From Crossaster papposus (taxonomy: Eukaryota > Echinodermata > Asteroidea > Velatida > Solasteridae), in assembly GCA_037893245.1 (NCBI GenBank), contig JBAIAA010000409.1, positions 2,824,462-2,888,461 of the forward strand: a stretch of 64,000 bases of DNA, read 5' to 3'. Within the stretch, counting starts at the first letter, position 1, and each line of letters starts with the position of its first letter. The position numbers and the translations under genes were made by a program. Of the stretch, positions 23,626 through 36,600 are shown one piece after another. Below the pieces are notes generated by a model, which worked only from the letters and a program-made list of their open reading frames with translations, had not been told where the DNA came from and ran no database searches.

Positions 23626-25503
23626 ACGTCCACCCCTGGTAAAATGGCAATTTCTAACACATATACTTAATGTTATTGGCGTTTACGTAGCTTTCCAGTC
23701 TTGTATGTTTCTTATTATGTATACTATATAATAGCAAAAAAACTGTTCACGTTCTATACGTTAATTTCTACAATTTTTCCGATTGATTTAAATTTTTACG
23801 TAGGAGGATGCAAATTTGTGAGAACACATCAAATGTTCAAGCGAACGGACCAATATAAATGTCCGCACTGGACTTAATTTGGGCAAACCGTAACCGAGCC
23901 AATGGGTAACTTGTCCATTTCAAGTCCAGCCTGGGTAACTTTCCTCACAGTAACTTACCCACGCCGCGTGGGTAGTTTAACCGAGCCAAAGGTGCCCAGG
24001 AAGATTGACCAGGAATATTTAACCGAGCCAGAAAATCCAGTGCGGACGCGACGTCTCGGTTAAATCTTCCATCACCCATTATGTAAGAAAATAATGTTAA
24101 GAGCTAGCGTCGGGAACAGACGATCCGGTCGTCAAGTCGCGGTCATAGGTCACGCAGGGTGCCCTCTTTATTGTTTTGGGGCCAGCTCGGTTAGTTTACC
24201 CATCGTCTCGGCAATTCTACCCGCGTCAATCAAATTCAAGTGCGGACGGTGGGAAGATCAACCCATCGGAATGTTACTCGGCGTCATGGTCAAATTACCC
24301 AAAATGTTTATCCAGTGCGAACACGGCTTTAGACATCCTTGCCTTTCCTATACACCGTGAGGGTGCGTTTTTTGTAGGTCATTTAGGCACGGAACACCGA
24401 ACTTTTCGCAAATGTTTTCCTTTCAAAAATCGAATTGAGAATCGTCCGCCATCTTTTTTGTTTGTAAGCCAACCTCGGACCCAGGAATAAGTACCGCATT
24501 TTATGAATGAAAAACTGCAATTTCATGCCTGGGGTCGAGGAATGCCTTGATCTGTTTGTAACGGAGGCTCTGATTGGGCGCATGAATCTTTGCGCCAATT
24601 GACCACCGATCTTGCCTAGTGTCCACAGGGATTTGAGAGCTATTAGTAGAAAGCTCGTAAAAGCGCTGCGTGGCTCAGGATGTGGAGCAGGTCGCATACA
24701 CACTCTCTAGGCTGTTGTTACCTAACGCACCCCACCCCCTTAAAAACCTAAAAATAATCCGTGAAAAACCACAACATTCCGCTATAGCACTTAATGGCCA
24801 CCGTAAAGGAGAAGGGGGGGGGAGTTATTCCCGTCCCTTGTCTTGCTTCATTATGTGTGTGTACGAACCTTGCTATATTGTGTAGACTTGGTAACAAAAG
24901 ATGTCCACACTTTACACAAACCTGATACCTTCTATGGACTTATGGCCAAGTCCGCATAAGGTTTTCCCTCTTAGAGACCGTTAGAGGTAAAACTGGTTAT
25001 AGGGTTACATATAGAAAAATTGTATAACAGTCACAAATGTGGATTGAAAAAAACTTCATGGTGCGAGAAATATTAGTAAGAGTATTTGGTAACAATTGAT
25101 CGATGATTCTTAACTGTACGAAAACAAAAGATGTCCACACAGTGATAGTAAGGTGCATGTGCGTTTTTTTATGGTGTGAATGGAGGACACATGCCTGGCG
25201 ACACAAAGGTGAATTGGGGTTAGGGTTAGAATCGAGGACGTTCTCGATTAAGAGATTCGTGTACAAAACCAATGAGAGCCGTAAGAAAAAGTACAAACAA
25301 AATAAGTTATCGAGAGGAACAAAAAAACATAAACAAATATGAAGTTTTTGCAGTTGTTAGGTATTCAGCATTATTAAAACGTATATTTCGCCATATTAAA
25401 GTTTTGAATTTCAAGTACCCTTTAAACCTAGTATTGAGTGACATGTTTAATCGCTACCTTTGCTAAATTCGCTACCTTGTGGACGAACAGAATAACAATG
25501 AAA

Positions 25504-25540
25504 AGCCCTCCACGGAAAAATTATAAAGAGGAGGGCGTGC
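25504..25540. repeat. GC-paired hairpin GCCCTCC/GGAGGGC
   Basis: Short inverted repeat in an AT-rich setting with a loop of about 20 bases, repeated in copies B and C near 35,080 and 44,670. No function can be assigned. Confidence 0.5.
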
Positions 25541-25861
25541 GTCTCCATGAAGGATTATGGGGTAATAAAGAACATTACGCGTCTCTTTCTAGGTATATAC
25601 ATGTACATTTTGGAACGCGTGTAATAATTGTAATCGATGAGCATATATTATGTTGAAGAAGTTTACTGTAAATAGACAATAATAATTATTGGTCCTACTA
25701 TATTCCATAATTACTATTATTGTTATATTTCATAATGTGTACTTTTAAATCAGATTTTGTTTATGAAATGAAGCGATCCACATAATTATTGTTCTATATT
25801 TGTTTAATGTCCTAATCACTGACTCACCTGTGTATTACAAATACGTTTTCCTTGCACTTCC

Positions 25862-26289
25862 GGCGTCAGGCACTGGTTCTTGTGTTGTTATTGTTTATTT
25901 CGAAATCGCCGTCCAGCGATCGTGATTTAAAAAAAATATAATTTAATTTTGAAAACAATTGCAGGTTATCTAGCGCAATTCTTTTGTTGGATGCCTACAA
26001 TCATTATTTACTTCAAATAAGTAAGACATTTCCTAATAATTCGGTTATGTCAAAGAGAATTGAGGAGGAGCTGAAGAATCGTGCAAATAATGAACGAGGC
26101 GAAGCCGAGTTTATTGTTGCACGAATCAACAGTTCCGAGTCTATTCTCCGACTTAATCATTTTTTTGTTCAAATAAGATTTCTGGCTTGCCGCAATCCCC
26201 ATGTTTATAATCGTGGATTCGTAGAGCTATCCATGCGTACGTGTATATTTAGTCGACGTACACGTACAACGAATGGAAGGCATCAGTAG
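25862..26289 (+). mobile_element. Partial, reversed copy of the GGATACACC-end element, with an open frame
   Basis: The open frame at 25,984-26,289 (starting 'LLDAYNHYLLQISKTF') is homologous in DNA to the reverse complement of the 26,674-27,024 element ('agctggatgcctagaatcc...'). In copy C the same sequence begins with the element end AGGTAGGATACACC at 45,031. Copies A and B have lost that end. The frame is best read as transposon-derived sequence, although it follows a good splice acceptor-like 'aattgcag'. Confidence 0.5.
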
Positions 26290-26324
26290 TTCGGTTCGTG
26301 TCTCCTCGAGGTGGCACTTCGCTC

Positions 26325-26450
26325 ACAACAACAACTGTAAATTCGTGACGAATCTACAGTTTGCTGTAGATTCGTCACAAATCTACAGTTCTACAGTTTG
26401 CTGTATAGATTTGTCACGAATCTACAGTTTGCTGTAGATTCGTGAAAATA
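26325..26450. repeat. Cluster of mutually inverted ATTCGTGACGAATCTACAG words
   Basis: The words CTGTAGATTCGT and ACGAATCTACAG alternate several times, linked by 'tttg', so the strand can fold into several alternative hairpins. Conserved in copies B (35,910-36,020) and C (49,885-50,000) with small changes. Confidence 0.8.
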
Positions 26451-26673
26451 ATCTACACTTTTAACAATAGTATGACGTCGCATAAATAGATTAAGCAGAA
26501 ATAAGCAAACGTTACATGTATTGTATCCAGATCTAAAAGGTGACGTAAGAGCTGTTTTAGAAACACATTTTAACTCTGTACCATTGTTTTGATTTTGTTG
26601 GTACGTTTGCATAATCTATACGACATTTTTGGCTATACTACAAAAGCCAGCGCCTGTACGCCTATGTGTTTAA

Positions 26674-27024
26674 AGGTTGGATACACCATTTGCAGATATC
26701 GAAAATGTTTACTACCAAATTATTGAGAAGTATCATACTTATCTGAAAGTAAATAAGGATTCTAGGCATCCAGCTAAATTATTGCACTAGATATCTTGTA
26801 ATTGTATACCGAAAATCGCCGGATGGCGATCGCGTAAAAACAAAAAAACATCATAAGAATAACTGCCCGATGCCGGCTAAAAACGAATGCCGTTTGTCTT
26901 GCTTTTCTCAGCATCCATGATTGTAAAACTTCAGACAGGTCAGTTAAACGATATTTACTATAAAATACAACCCCTAAAATCCACCTATTCATTATAATTC
27001 AAGCAATTACCAATGGTGTATCCT
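26674..27024. mobile_element. 351-bp MITE with (T)GGATACACCATT inverted ends, copy A
   Basis: Starts AGGTTGGATACACCATTTG and ends CCAATGGTGTATCCT. Further copies lie at 36,250-36,600 and 51,073-51,402, and the end motif recurs at 45,031 and at the right edge of the window (63,980). A minus-strand open frame (26,774-26,992) is shared with the reversed relatives but is not a recognisable protein. Confidence 0.65.
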
Positions 27025-27144
27025 CAGCACTATTTTACAGTGGATAATGGAATATACTGATAATTAAAACAAAGTTCCAACCGTGGTCTTACCTTGCAAA
27101 TTGCAATGAACATTTTGCAAGCAGCAAGCCATGCATCACTATGG

Positions 27145-27290
27145 CGCATTCTTTGGTTGTCCAACACAAATGAATGGTGTTCTTTCCGAACATTTTGGTC
27201 AAATCGTGATTTAGGTGGCGCATTCTTTGGTTGTCCAACACAAATGAATGGTGTTCCTCCCGAACATTTTGGTCAAATCGTGATTTAGGT
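27145..27290. repeat. Tandem duplication of a ~73-bp block
   Basis: The block 'ggcgcattctttggttgtcc...tcgtgatttaggt' occurs twice in direct order, also in copies B (36,716-36,865) and C (51,520-51,668). The 1.9-kb units have it once, so the duplication arose in the lineage of the large unit. Confidence 0.85.
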
Positions 27291-27633
27291 GTACACAAAA
27301 GCTTGACCGCTTCCTTAGGCCTATGTTCGTAAAGATATAGTATTGCCGAGAAGGCTTCGCCTCGATCGTCACGACACGGCCCGCGCAGTTCATACACAAT
27401 CTATCATTGGCCCAGCGAGGTTTTATTAAAATAGTGAACACAGAGGGTTCCATATTGTCAGTGAGTAGGTACATGTATTGGATGCGTGACCATCATAACC
27501 GCCACACGATTTACTATTAATTATAATTGTGCGCAGCCACAAGCACCCGCGTTCCAATGCTTGGAAGATAATAGTAATGGATTAATTGAATAATAAACAA
27601 TAACTCAATAATGACATATCCTATGCATCCATG

Positions 27634-27758
27634 CAGGCCCGTACGTAGGATTTTATATGGGGGTGCAAATTTGTACAGATGTATTATTATTTTTATTATT
27701 TTTAGGGGGGGGGGGGTTGTGCGTACGCACCCGTCGCACCCCCTTGCGTACGGGCCTG
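27634..27758. mobile_element. 125-bp MITE with CAGGCCCGTACG ends, copy A
   Basis: CAGGCCCGTACG at the left and CGTACGGGCCTG at the right, followed inward by 'gggggtgc'/'gcaccccc'. CCATG flanks both sides, and the last 1.9-kb unit has the uninterrupted 'gcatccatgcttcag' near 17,470. The CAGG start resembles hAT elements, but the visible target duplication is only 5 bp. Confidence 0.8.
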
Positions 27759-30049
27759 CCATGCTTAAGATTGGCTCAATTACTAATTATTGTTGCCGTG
27801 AATTTCAATTTAAAGCAAATGAAAGGTAAAACCTTCACTAACACTATGTGCATAACATTATGTGCTTATAAGAACGGGTTAAATGTAACTAATTAGCCGC
27901 TCGCACTAAGCAATCATTATTGTATTTGTGTTAATTAATTAGAATATTGAGCACGATAAATCCACCTGCAAACGGTAGTGCAATACGTTTATGCAGAATT
28001 CCAACTTCAATGGAAAATCCCGTACAAAGTTTACATTAAAAATGACAATTTTTCGCTATTAGTATACGTGTGTATAATAGCCTGTATAATATGCATTTTA
28101 AACAAATAAGGTATTACGGAAAATAATAATTTTGTTGGGTTCTGTTCTAAAAAGAAAATGTTAACAACTTAAGTGTGCGTTCGAATTAAAGCGATTTTGC
28201 CTCTCCAGTTTTGATCGTGTTTCATATTTGAATGACGCAACAGTACTTTTGGCCATTATAGTCATACAATGAAATCAGATGACCATCAGCCTCGTTCGAT
28301 TTCGCGTAAAATAGCCCGGCTCGGTGGTTAAATTGGCTGCTCATTTGCCGAAATTGACTGGGAAAACCTATAATTGCTCTATGTTTTATATATTGTGTAT
28401 CAATTATTTCACGCATTGCTCGGTGCGGTTTTTGATCAAAACTATTGATGTGTAATGTTACCATGGCGATTGCCGTTTTAGGGGGGTTGCGGGTTGAACC
28501 AAACAATTATTGCATTCCGATGCAGGTGATGTAAACATCATTATATTAATTTATGATGTAGTTCTTGCAACTGTAAATAATTCATGGGGAGCTAAGAGTG
28601 GCCTGCAAATCGATCGCGGCGGGTGGAATTGTATATCTTGGGGCCCTTGTTATGGACGTTTGGGGTCAGGAACCATGATTACGCGGAGTGCACCAGCGTA
28701 TGAAAACACTCATTCAATTATGATCCAAGGTTTCAAGTATAGGTTTTCAAATTTCGGCAAATTAAAATTAAAAGTGAAGAAGAAAAGTGTTTAGCCTTAT
28801 TGTTAAACTGTGCTATCGGGTTCTATGTCATCGGTGCTATTGACGCCGTTATAAATTTGGCTGACATGGACACATGGTTGACAAAAAGGTCACTAAATCT
28901 CCGGGGAAATGTTGCACTTTAAGTCGCACAAACCATGGAGGTAAAATTCATGCACAAACAATGCTGCGACACAGCGCCACCCTTACTAGCGCCTCCTCTT
29001 GACGGATACTACGAGAACAAAATGCAGGGCAGCCGACACAGCACCACATACGCACCGCAAACTCCATTTTGTTCGTGTCCCGGTTCTGTCTGACATTTTG
29101 TTTTTAAGACGCATTATTTTATGCCTTCTATCTCTAATAGCGATTACATAAAACAATGTTTAAACAAATTTTAAACAGACGTTAATTTCACTGACACTTG
29201 CATGGGAAATGTGGATAATTACACAGGTCAGGCGTAACCGGGACACCAAAATATTTCCCACTTTTGAACCCCTTATTTTGGACTAACCCAATTACAGAAT
29301 CGGTGTGGAAGTACCACAATCAAACAACGGTACCGGTCGGACCAATATTTCACACCCCTCCACCCTCATCACGTATGAATTTGTCTTAGTTTTTGTCTTA
29401 GAAATTATATTACAATTGTTTTCCCTCCAGAAAACGGCCAAGAAGGTGAATCTTTCCTGCTAATATTTCCCTTTTAGGTCCATCACATCTGTGGTTTATT
29501 AAGCACAGACAAAACACCTCCCATAATGTTCACACTCATGTAGAACATATTCAAAGAATATGTGCCATTTTGTTCTTGCAAGTGTTTCGGGCATATTATA
29601 ATCATACGATCGCGAGATGCAAATTGTCTTACAAAATAAAGAATGACGGTATACTGATCGGTATAGTCTAGAACAAAAATAGCAGACATCATCACACCTC
29701 TAAAACATACAGATTGGAAACATCGAAGTGTGGAGACAGATATTCTAAACTTTACACAGAATTTGAAGTTAAACAATGCGTTTCAATTCATTGTATCGCT
29801 TGGAATGCAGTTTATACATTATTCACACACAAAACGCCACAACATTAAATTGACAAAAATCCTATAAACGTCAGTTGCCGATGATCGACTGGCTATTTGG
29901 ACTTCAACATTAATTATCTACAATACAGTTTCTGATAACTAATTATATACATGTTACCTGAAAAATCGATGAAAAGTACACTGTAGGACTTATTATTCAA
30001 TATCATAAGATTGTGTACGTGTGGCGGCTGGTTCGATTCACAGCTCTCC

Positions 30050-32560
30050 TTAGAATATTTTAATATAGACTGAAAAGTCCATGTTAGGTGTCATCTCAAT
30101 GTCTGTCGAGTTTAGGTTATGCAGACGACATTGGCCGGTCTCTGGCGCAAAGTCCAAGGAGAAACAGCGGGCATCTTTGCTGCAGTACACGGCACACCTC
30201 AGGAGCGTCTTGGCCATCTTGGTCGACAGGGGGTCAGAGTTTGAGATCAAACCTCCCTTGTACAGCATCTGTAACCCGGAGTTTCTGGTCTTGGGTAGAG
30301 TGGGCTCGGCGCTAGGCCCAGTCGGTGTGGGCTCGGCGCTAGTAGGCCTAGTCTTTGGAGCCGCAGTAGTGGTAGTAGTACCTAAGACGTAAATGACGAA
30401 AATGTATATTACAATGTAATTACAAAAATGATATAGCTCTATTATTTCTCTATACCCCCGAAGGCCCAGAATCTTTAGCTTAATTAGTATAATAGGACTC
30501 GCTAATTAATAGCCGGTCAGTTTTGTAAACAGGAGATTTTGTCACAGACTCTTTGAACCTTCGTTTACAATAAGCTTTTGTATTGGTGACGTGTCACACT
30601 TCGTTTATAGGTGATCCTACACTAAAAGGGCGAGACACCAGAAGTGACCGCCGTCTTACCAGCAAGACTTGCACATTCTCCGGTTGTGTATTCTTTCACC
30701 GTCACCTCAGCTAGCATCAGGATGGCTTTTGTTACAGCGGGGTTGGTCTTATCTATGTCCAGGGTGACGTACCTAGCCATCCTCGGTGGGTCACAAAGGA
30801 ACACGTGGCTCGCTCCGTTGGTGGACTCGGCTCTTGTGGCCGGTGAACCGCACGGCTCGTTCTCGGTGTAGTTTTGGCCCCGGCCGGCTCTAGCCACTGC
30901 TCCCGTAAAACGATATTCGCCTCAGTTGAGAAAAAAATGAGTCAGAGAGTATATAGGCTGCCTAAAAAATATCGACATGTACAATGAAAACACACACATG
31001 TTCATACAGTCGTGAACCACATAACGATCGAGGATCGATATTGTGTTTTCCTGTATTCCTATGTTATACCCAAACCCCATTGCTTTGCGCTTGCACCGTC
31101 GATCGAGGACCGAATTTTTCCATTCATACCGCCGACCGAGGGGCTTTTGTTTCCTTTGTTCTACTTTGTGTCTCGCCCCTCGGTCGTTATGTGGTGCAAG
31201 AGCATGAATGACAATGGGTTTTATTTTGTATTGTTTCTATTAGATAAATATTTGGAAAGAATATGTTGCAACCTGACGCTGTTTTTTTTGTCGTCATCTC
31301 AATAAAGGTCAGTGCAAAAATGAAAAGACACGAATCTAGCCCTGTGAAACATTTTTAATTTTAAGACTAGTTTGCGGTAGCACCAACAGGAAATTATCTT
31401 GTGTGTGTTCGTGTGGGAACATGTAACCTTTCGGACCGTATGATCTGCCCGTCAGCGTCAGGAGACTGATTTGTTAGGAAATACTGAATGTTCTCCACCA
31501 AGTTGACTTTGTACACAACCGGTAAAGTAGCGTCAGGATACTCCACTCTTTTTGTAAGATGAATTTGAGTCGCTCAGACGTGAACACTTTTGATGGTGTA
31601 ATTATCGTTACTTTTTGGCAGTTTTTGTGTTAAAGCGATTGAGAAAAACTGTAATTTGTGACACGGGCCAAGTTGAACATTACCACAACAGTCTTGTCGG
31701 GTTGTGGCGGTGATTTCACCTAAGCAGCGTTCAGTCTCAAGGTCGACTCGCCACCAAGGATGTTGGTCACCGCCCTCGGCTGTGACAACGACAAGTGACA
31801 ACGACGATGGCATTAACCAATGTAATAGTCACCAAGTACAGTGTAACATAAGAAAGCTAAAGGAATTATGACTGTACGTGGAATAAATGGATAACGGGGG
31901 ACATTAACGAAGAAAAGTGCCCACTCCTGTGAAATCTCATTGGTTAGTGATAAATTCAACGCTCAATGTGTTGAATTCATCAGTTTATTGGTTGAAATTC
32001 CAACTTTTAAAGAGTAGTCACTGACCGCACAATTATAACGTTGATTCAAAACTTAAGTTTTAAAAGTGTAAAGATATCAATTACGCTATTCCCTGTAAAA
32101 TATTCCTTCTGGCATGCCGTCATTTTGAACAAAAAAACAAAATGATGTCCGATTTATAAAAAGGTGCGTCTTAAAGACAGCGTCAAAACCTTTTGTTTCA
32201 AGAAAACTACTCGCTTTGAATGTTGAAGTCTATTTGAGGTGCTCGGAAGTTTGGTCTAATCTCGGGGTCAACACGCTCTTATACTGTTGTTTTTCTCGAA
32301 ACATAATTCATTCACAGACCCAACACCTCGTCTAGTTAGTTGTTAATTAACCACCACTCTTTATATTTTGAGCATTTTGCTGATTCAAACGATATAAATG
32401 CACAACTGACAAATGCTATACGATTCATTTGGGCATAATTGGGGTAATGATGTGGACATCCTACCTCCGTGAGAGAATGTATGTATTTTGCCGTCGACGG
32501 CATTTTTGGCTGGGTAGTAACCCGCGCTCTGCGATGCCGGCTTGCTGATGATTGACAGGG
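30050..32560 (-). CDS. Fucolectin-like (FTP) + PAN/apple domain lectin, copy B, spliced
   Basis: Exons on the minus strand at 32,560-32,465, 31,779-31,684, 30,920-30,660 and 30,381-30,050, with the same lengths (96, 96, 261 and about 330 bp), AG/GT borders and phase-1 joins as copy A. FTP signature residues 'HPWWRVDL', 'DCC' and 'ARYVTLDI' and the PAN cysteines are intact. The stop lies one codon further on than in copy A ('IKIF'). The intron before the third exon is longer than in copy A because it keeps about 210 bp (31,207-31,420) that A lacks. The linker rich in Thr, Pro and Ser-Ala-Glu-Pro repeats suggests an O-glycosylated spacer. Role as a secreted lectin is inferred from domain content. 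Confidence 0.75.
31007..31205 (+). mobile_element. ~200-bp MITE (ACCACATAACGA ends) in an intron of lectin copy B
   Basis: Same element and site as in copy A (21,853) and copy C (40,584). It was therefore present before the units duplicated. Confidence 0.6.
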
Positions 32561-32873
32561 CTGAAAAGAGTCAAACAATTATGCTATACTAAGCAAGACT
32601 GGGACCGACAGACACCCCCATTTAGTCCCCCATATAATTATGTGTGACCTGCTCCCACGAAATTAGAGTAAAGTTGACAATTTGATATTAAAATGATATA
32701 TAATTTATTGGGTAGGGTATTACAAAGAATATCTAATATTGACGTTACACGTCCTTCAATTTAATGTCTTTCCCATGTTACCAAGAGTCGTTCTAATAAT
32801 TAAACAAAACGTAAGCTGCATATAATGATTACGCACCTTCCCCCAAAACCACATTAGGACTTACTTGGTAGTT

Positions 32874-33069
32874 CGAAAGAAAACATATGTGGGAATTGTA
32901 TCGTGCCAAAACCCAACAAAACATTCCCCACTGTCAAATCGGCAATTTTTCAATCATAACTCAATATAGCATAGCGCGACTTCACGCCGTTTTCGTGGGA
33001 GCAGGCATCCTGAGCCACGCAGAGTTTAAGAGGCTCTTCTTGAATTATCGCCCTCAAATCCTGCGGACA
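32874..33069 (-). pseudogene. 5' exon candidate of lectin copy B, with an in-frame stop
   Basis: Same exon as 42,459-42,654 with the GTAAGT donor kept, but the codon that is TGC (Cys) in copy C is TGA here (complement of 32,950-32,952), the same change as in copy A. If this exon is coding, the B product cannot include it. Confidence 0.5.
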
Positions 33070-33440
33070 TTCGCAGCAACAATTAAACAAGTTGGCCAAT
33101 ACATGATATGAACGTCCACCCCTGGTAAAATGGCAATTTCTAACACATATACTTAATGTTATTGGCGTTTACGTAGCTTTCCAGTTTTGTATGTTTCTTA
33201 TTATGTATACTATATAATAGAAAACACAAATTCACGTTCTATACGTTAATTTCTACAATTTTTCCGATTGATTTAAATTTTTACGTGGGAGGATACAAAT
33301 TTGTGAGAACACATCAAATGTTATCAAGCGAACGGACCAATATAAATGCGCGTTTCGGAAGAACTTTGGGAGGATCGGGTGAAACATTGTCTCCTCTGGT
33401 ACATCAGGGATTTACCGCTCCCAGTCTTAGAACACACTAT

Positions 33441-33518
33441 AGCCCTGTCCGCACTGGACTTAATTTGGGCAAACTAACCGAGCCAATGGGTAACTTGCCC
33501 ATTTCAAGTCCAGTGCGG
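33441..33518. mobile_element. 78-bp hairpin MITE, CTGTCCGCACTGGACTT ends
   Basis: CTGTCCGCACTGGACTT at the left and AAGTCCAGTGCGGACAG at the right are perfect inverted repeats. Copy C has it at about 43,037-43,114; copy A has a version that has lost part of the right arm (23,858-23,920). Related 'ccagtgcgga' words recur in the next 200 bp. Confidence 0.65.
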
Positions 33519-36249
33519 ACAGCCTGGGTAACTTTCCTGACAGGTAACTTACCCACGCCGCGTGGGTAGTTTAACCGAGCCAAAGGTGCCCAGGAAGATT
33601 GACCAGGAAGATTTAACCGAGCCAGAAAATCCAGTGCGGACGCGACGTCTCGGTTAAATCTTCCATCACCCATTATGTAAGAAAATAATGTTGAGAGCTA
33701 GCGTCGGGAACAGACGATCCGGTCGTCAAGTCGCGGTCATAGGTCACGCAGGGTGCCCTCTTTATTGTTTTGGAGCCAGTTCGGTTAGTTTACCCATCGT
33801 CTCGGCAATTCTACCCGTGTCAATTAAATTCAAGTGCGGACGGTGGGAAGATCAACCCATCGGAATGTTACCCGGCGTCATGGTCAAATTACCCAAAATG
33901 TTTATCCAGTGCGAACACGGCTTTAGACATCCTTGCCTTTCGCATACACCGTGAGGGTGCGTTTTTGTAGGTCATTTAGGCACGGAACACCGAACTTTTC
34001 GCAAATGTTTTCCTTTCAAAAATCGAATTGAGAATCGTCCGCCATCTTGTTTGTTTGTAAGCCAACCTCGGACCCAGGAATAAGTACCGCGTTTTATGAA
34101 TGAAAAACTGCAATTTCATGCCTGGGGTCGAGGAATGCCTTGATCTGTTTGTAACGGAGGCTCTGATTGGGCGCATGAATCTTTGCGCCAATTGACCACG
34201 GATCTTGCCTAGTGTCCATAGGGCTTTGAGAGCTAAAAAGCTCGTAAAAGCGCTGCGTGGCTCAGGATGTGGAGCAGGTCGCATACACACTCTCTAGGCT
34301 GTTGTTACCTAACGCACCCCCCCCCCCCTTAAAAACCTAAACATAATCCGTGAAAAACCACAACATTCCGCTATAGCACTTAATGGCCACCATAAAGGGG
34401 GGTTCTCTCCGTCCCTTGTCTTGCTTCATTATGTGTGTGTACGAACCTTGCTATCCTTGTGTAGACTTGGTAACAAAAGATGTCCACACTTTACACAAAC
34501 CTGAAACCTTCTATGGACTTGGCCAAGTCCGCATAAGGTTTCCCCTCTTAGAGACCGCTAGAGGTAAAACTGGTTATAGGGTTACATATAGAAAAATTGT
34601 ATAACAGTCACAAATGTGGATTGAAAACAACTTCATGGTGCGAGAAATATTAGTAAGAGTATTTTGTAACAATTGGTCGATGGTTCTTAACTGTACGACA
34701 ACAAAAGATGTCCACACAGTGATAGTAAGGTGCATGTGTGTTTTTTTATGGTGTGAATGGAGGACACATGCCTGGCGACACAAAGGTGAATTGGGGTTAG
34801 GGTTAGAATCGAGGACGTTCTCGATTAAGAGATTCGTGTACAAAACCAATGAGAGCCGTAAGAAAAAGTACAAACAAAAGAAATTATCGAGAGGAACAAT
34901 AAAACATAAACAAATATGAAGTTTTTGCAGTTGTTAGGTATTCAGCATTATTAAAACGTATATTTCGCCATATTAAAGTTTTGAATTTCAAGTACCCTTT
35001 AAACCTAGTATTGAGTGACATGTTTAATCGCTACCTTCGCTAAATTCGCTACCTTGTGGACGAACAGAATAACAATGAAAAGCCCTCCACGAAAAAAATT
35101 ATAAAGAGGAGGGCGTGCGTCTCCATGAAGGATTTTGGGGTAATAAAGAACATTACGCGTCTCTTTCTAGGTATATACATGTACATTTTGGAACGCGTGT
35201 AATAATTGTAATCGATGGGTATATATTATGTTGAAGGAGTTTACTGTAAATAGACAATAATAATTATTGGTCCTACTATATTCCATAATTACTATTATTG
35301 TTATATTTCATAATATGTACTTTAAATCAGATTTTTGTTATGAAATTAAGCGATCCACATAATTATTGTTCTATATTTGTTTAATGTCCTAATCACTGAC
35401 TCACCTGTGTATTACAAATACGTTTTCCTTGCACTTCCGGCGTCAGGCACTGGTTCTTGTGTTGTTATTGTTTATTTCGAAATCGCCGTCCAGCGATCGT
35501 GATTTAAAAAAAAATATAATTTAATTTTGAAAACAATTGCAGGTTATCTAGCGCAATTCTTTTGTTGGATGCCTACAATCATTATTTACTTCAAATAAGT
35601 AAGACATTTCCTAATAATTCGGTTATGTCAAAGAGAATTGAGGAGGAGCTGAAGAATCGTGCAAATAATGAACGAGGCGAAGCCGAGTTTATTGTTGCAC
35701 GAATCAACAGTTCCGAGTCTATTCTCCGACTTAATCATTTTTTTGTTCAAATAAGATTTCTGGCTTGCCGCAATCCCCATGTTTATAATCGTGGATTCGT
35801 AGAGCTATCCATGCGTACGTGTATATTTAGTCGACGTACACGTACAACGAATGGAAGGCATCAGTAGTTCGGTTCGTGTCTCCTCGAGGTGGCACTTCGC
35901 TCCCAACAACAACTGTAAATTCGTGACGAATCTACAGTTAGCTGTAGATTCGTCACAAATTTACAGTTCTACAGTTTGCTTTAGATTTGTCACGAATCTA
36001 CAGTTTGCTGTAGATTCGTGAAAATAATCTACACTTTTAACAATAGTATGACGTCGCATAAATAGATTAAGCAGAAATAAGCAAACGTTACATGTATTGT
36101 ATCCAGATCTAAAAGGTGACGTAAGAGCTGTTTTAGAAACACATTTTAACTCTGTACCATTGTTTTGATTTTGTTGGTACGTTTGCATAATCTATACGAC
36201 ATTTTTGGCTATACTACAAAAGCCAGCGCCTGTACGCCTATGTGTTTAA

Positions 36250-36600
36250 AGGTTGGATACACCATTTGCAGATATCGAAAATGTTTACTACCAAATTATT
36301 GAGAAGTATCATACTTATCTGAAAGTAAATAAGGATTCTAGGCATCCAGCTAAATTATTGCACTAGATATCTTGTAATTGTATACCGAAAATCGCCGGAT
36401 GGCGATCGCGTAAAAACAAAAAAACATCATAAGAATAACTGCCCGATGCCGGCTAAAAACGAATGCCGTTTGTCTTGCTTTTCTCAGCATCCATGATTGT
36501 AAAACTTCAGACAGGTCAGTTAAACGATATTTACTATAAAATACAACCCCTAAAATCCACCTATTCATTATAATTCAAGCAATTACCAATGGTATATCCT
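36250..36600. mobile_element. 351-bp GGATACACC-end MITE, copy B
   Basis: Same element as 26,674-27,024, at the same site in copy B. It has one change in the right end (GGTATATCCT). Confidence 0.65.

Larger units (their letters stand above)
19003..28784. repeat. Large duplicated unit, copy A
   Basis: Starts at 'gaaaagtgtttag' and matches copy B from 28,785 on, and copy C from 38,362 on. It differs by private insertions (20.27-20.64 kb) and by lacking blocks such as the equivalents of 31,207-31,420 and 32,780-32,870. It contains one FTP-PAN gene copy and many MITEs. Gene-free parts at 19.0-20.27, 23.65-25.86 and 27.1-28.78 kb hold only short, unsupported open frames. Confidence 0.88.

Noticed and set aside
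24383..24703. ~106-codon minus-strand frame, repeated in the other large units
   Set aside because: No domain, no splice context, and the differences between copies include in-frame length changes; it is best explained by duplication of non-coding DNA.
28222..28794. Two ~94-codon open frames back to back on opposite strands, identical in copies A and B
   Set aside because: Neither starts with ATG (both open with TTG), no domain is recognisable, and copy C has degraded them. Identity between A and B only reflects recent duplication.
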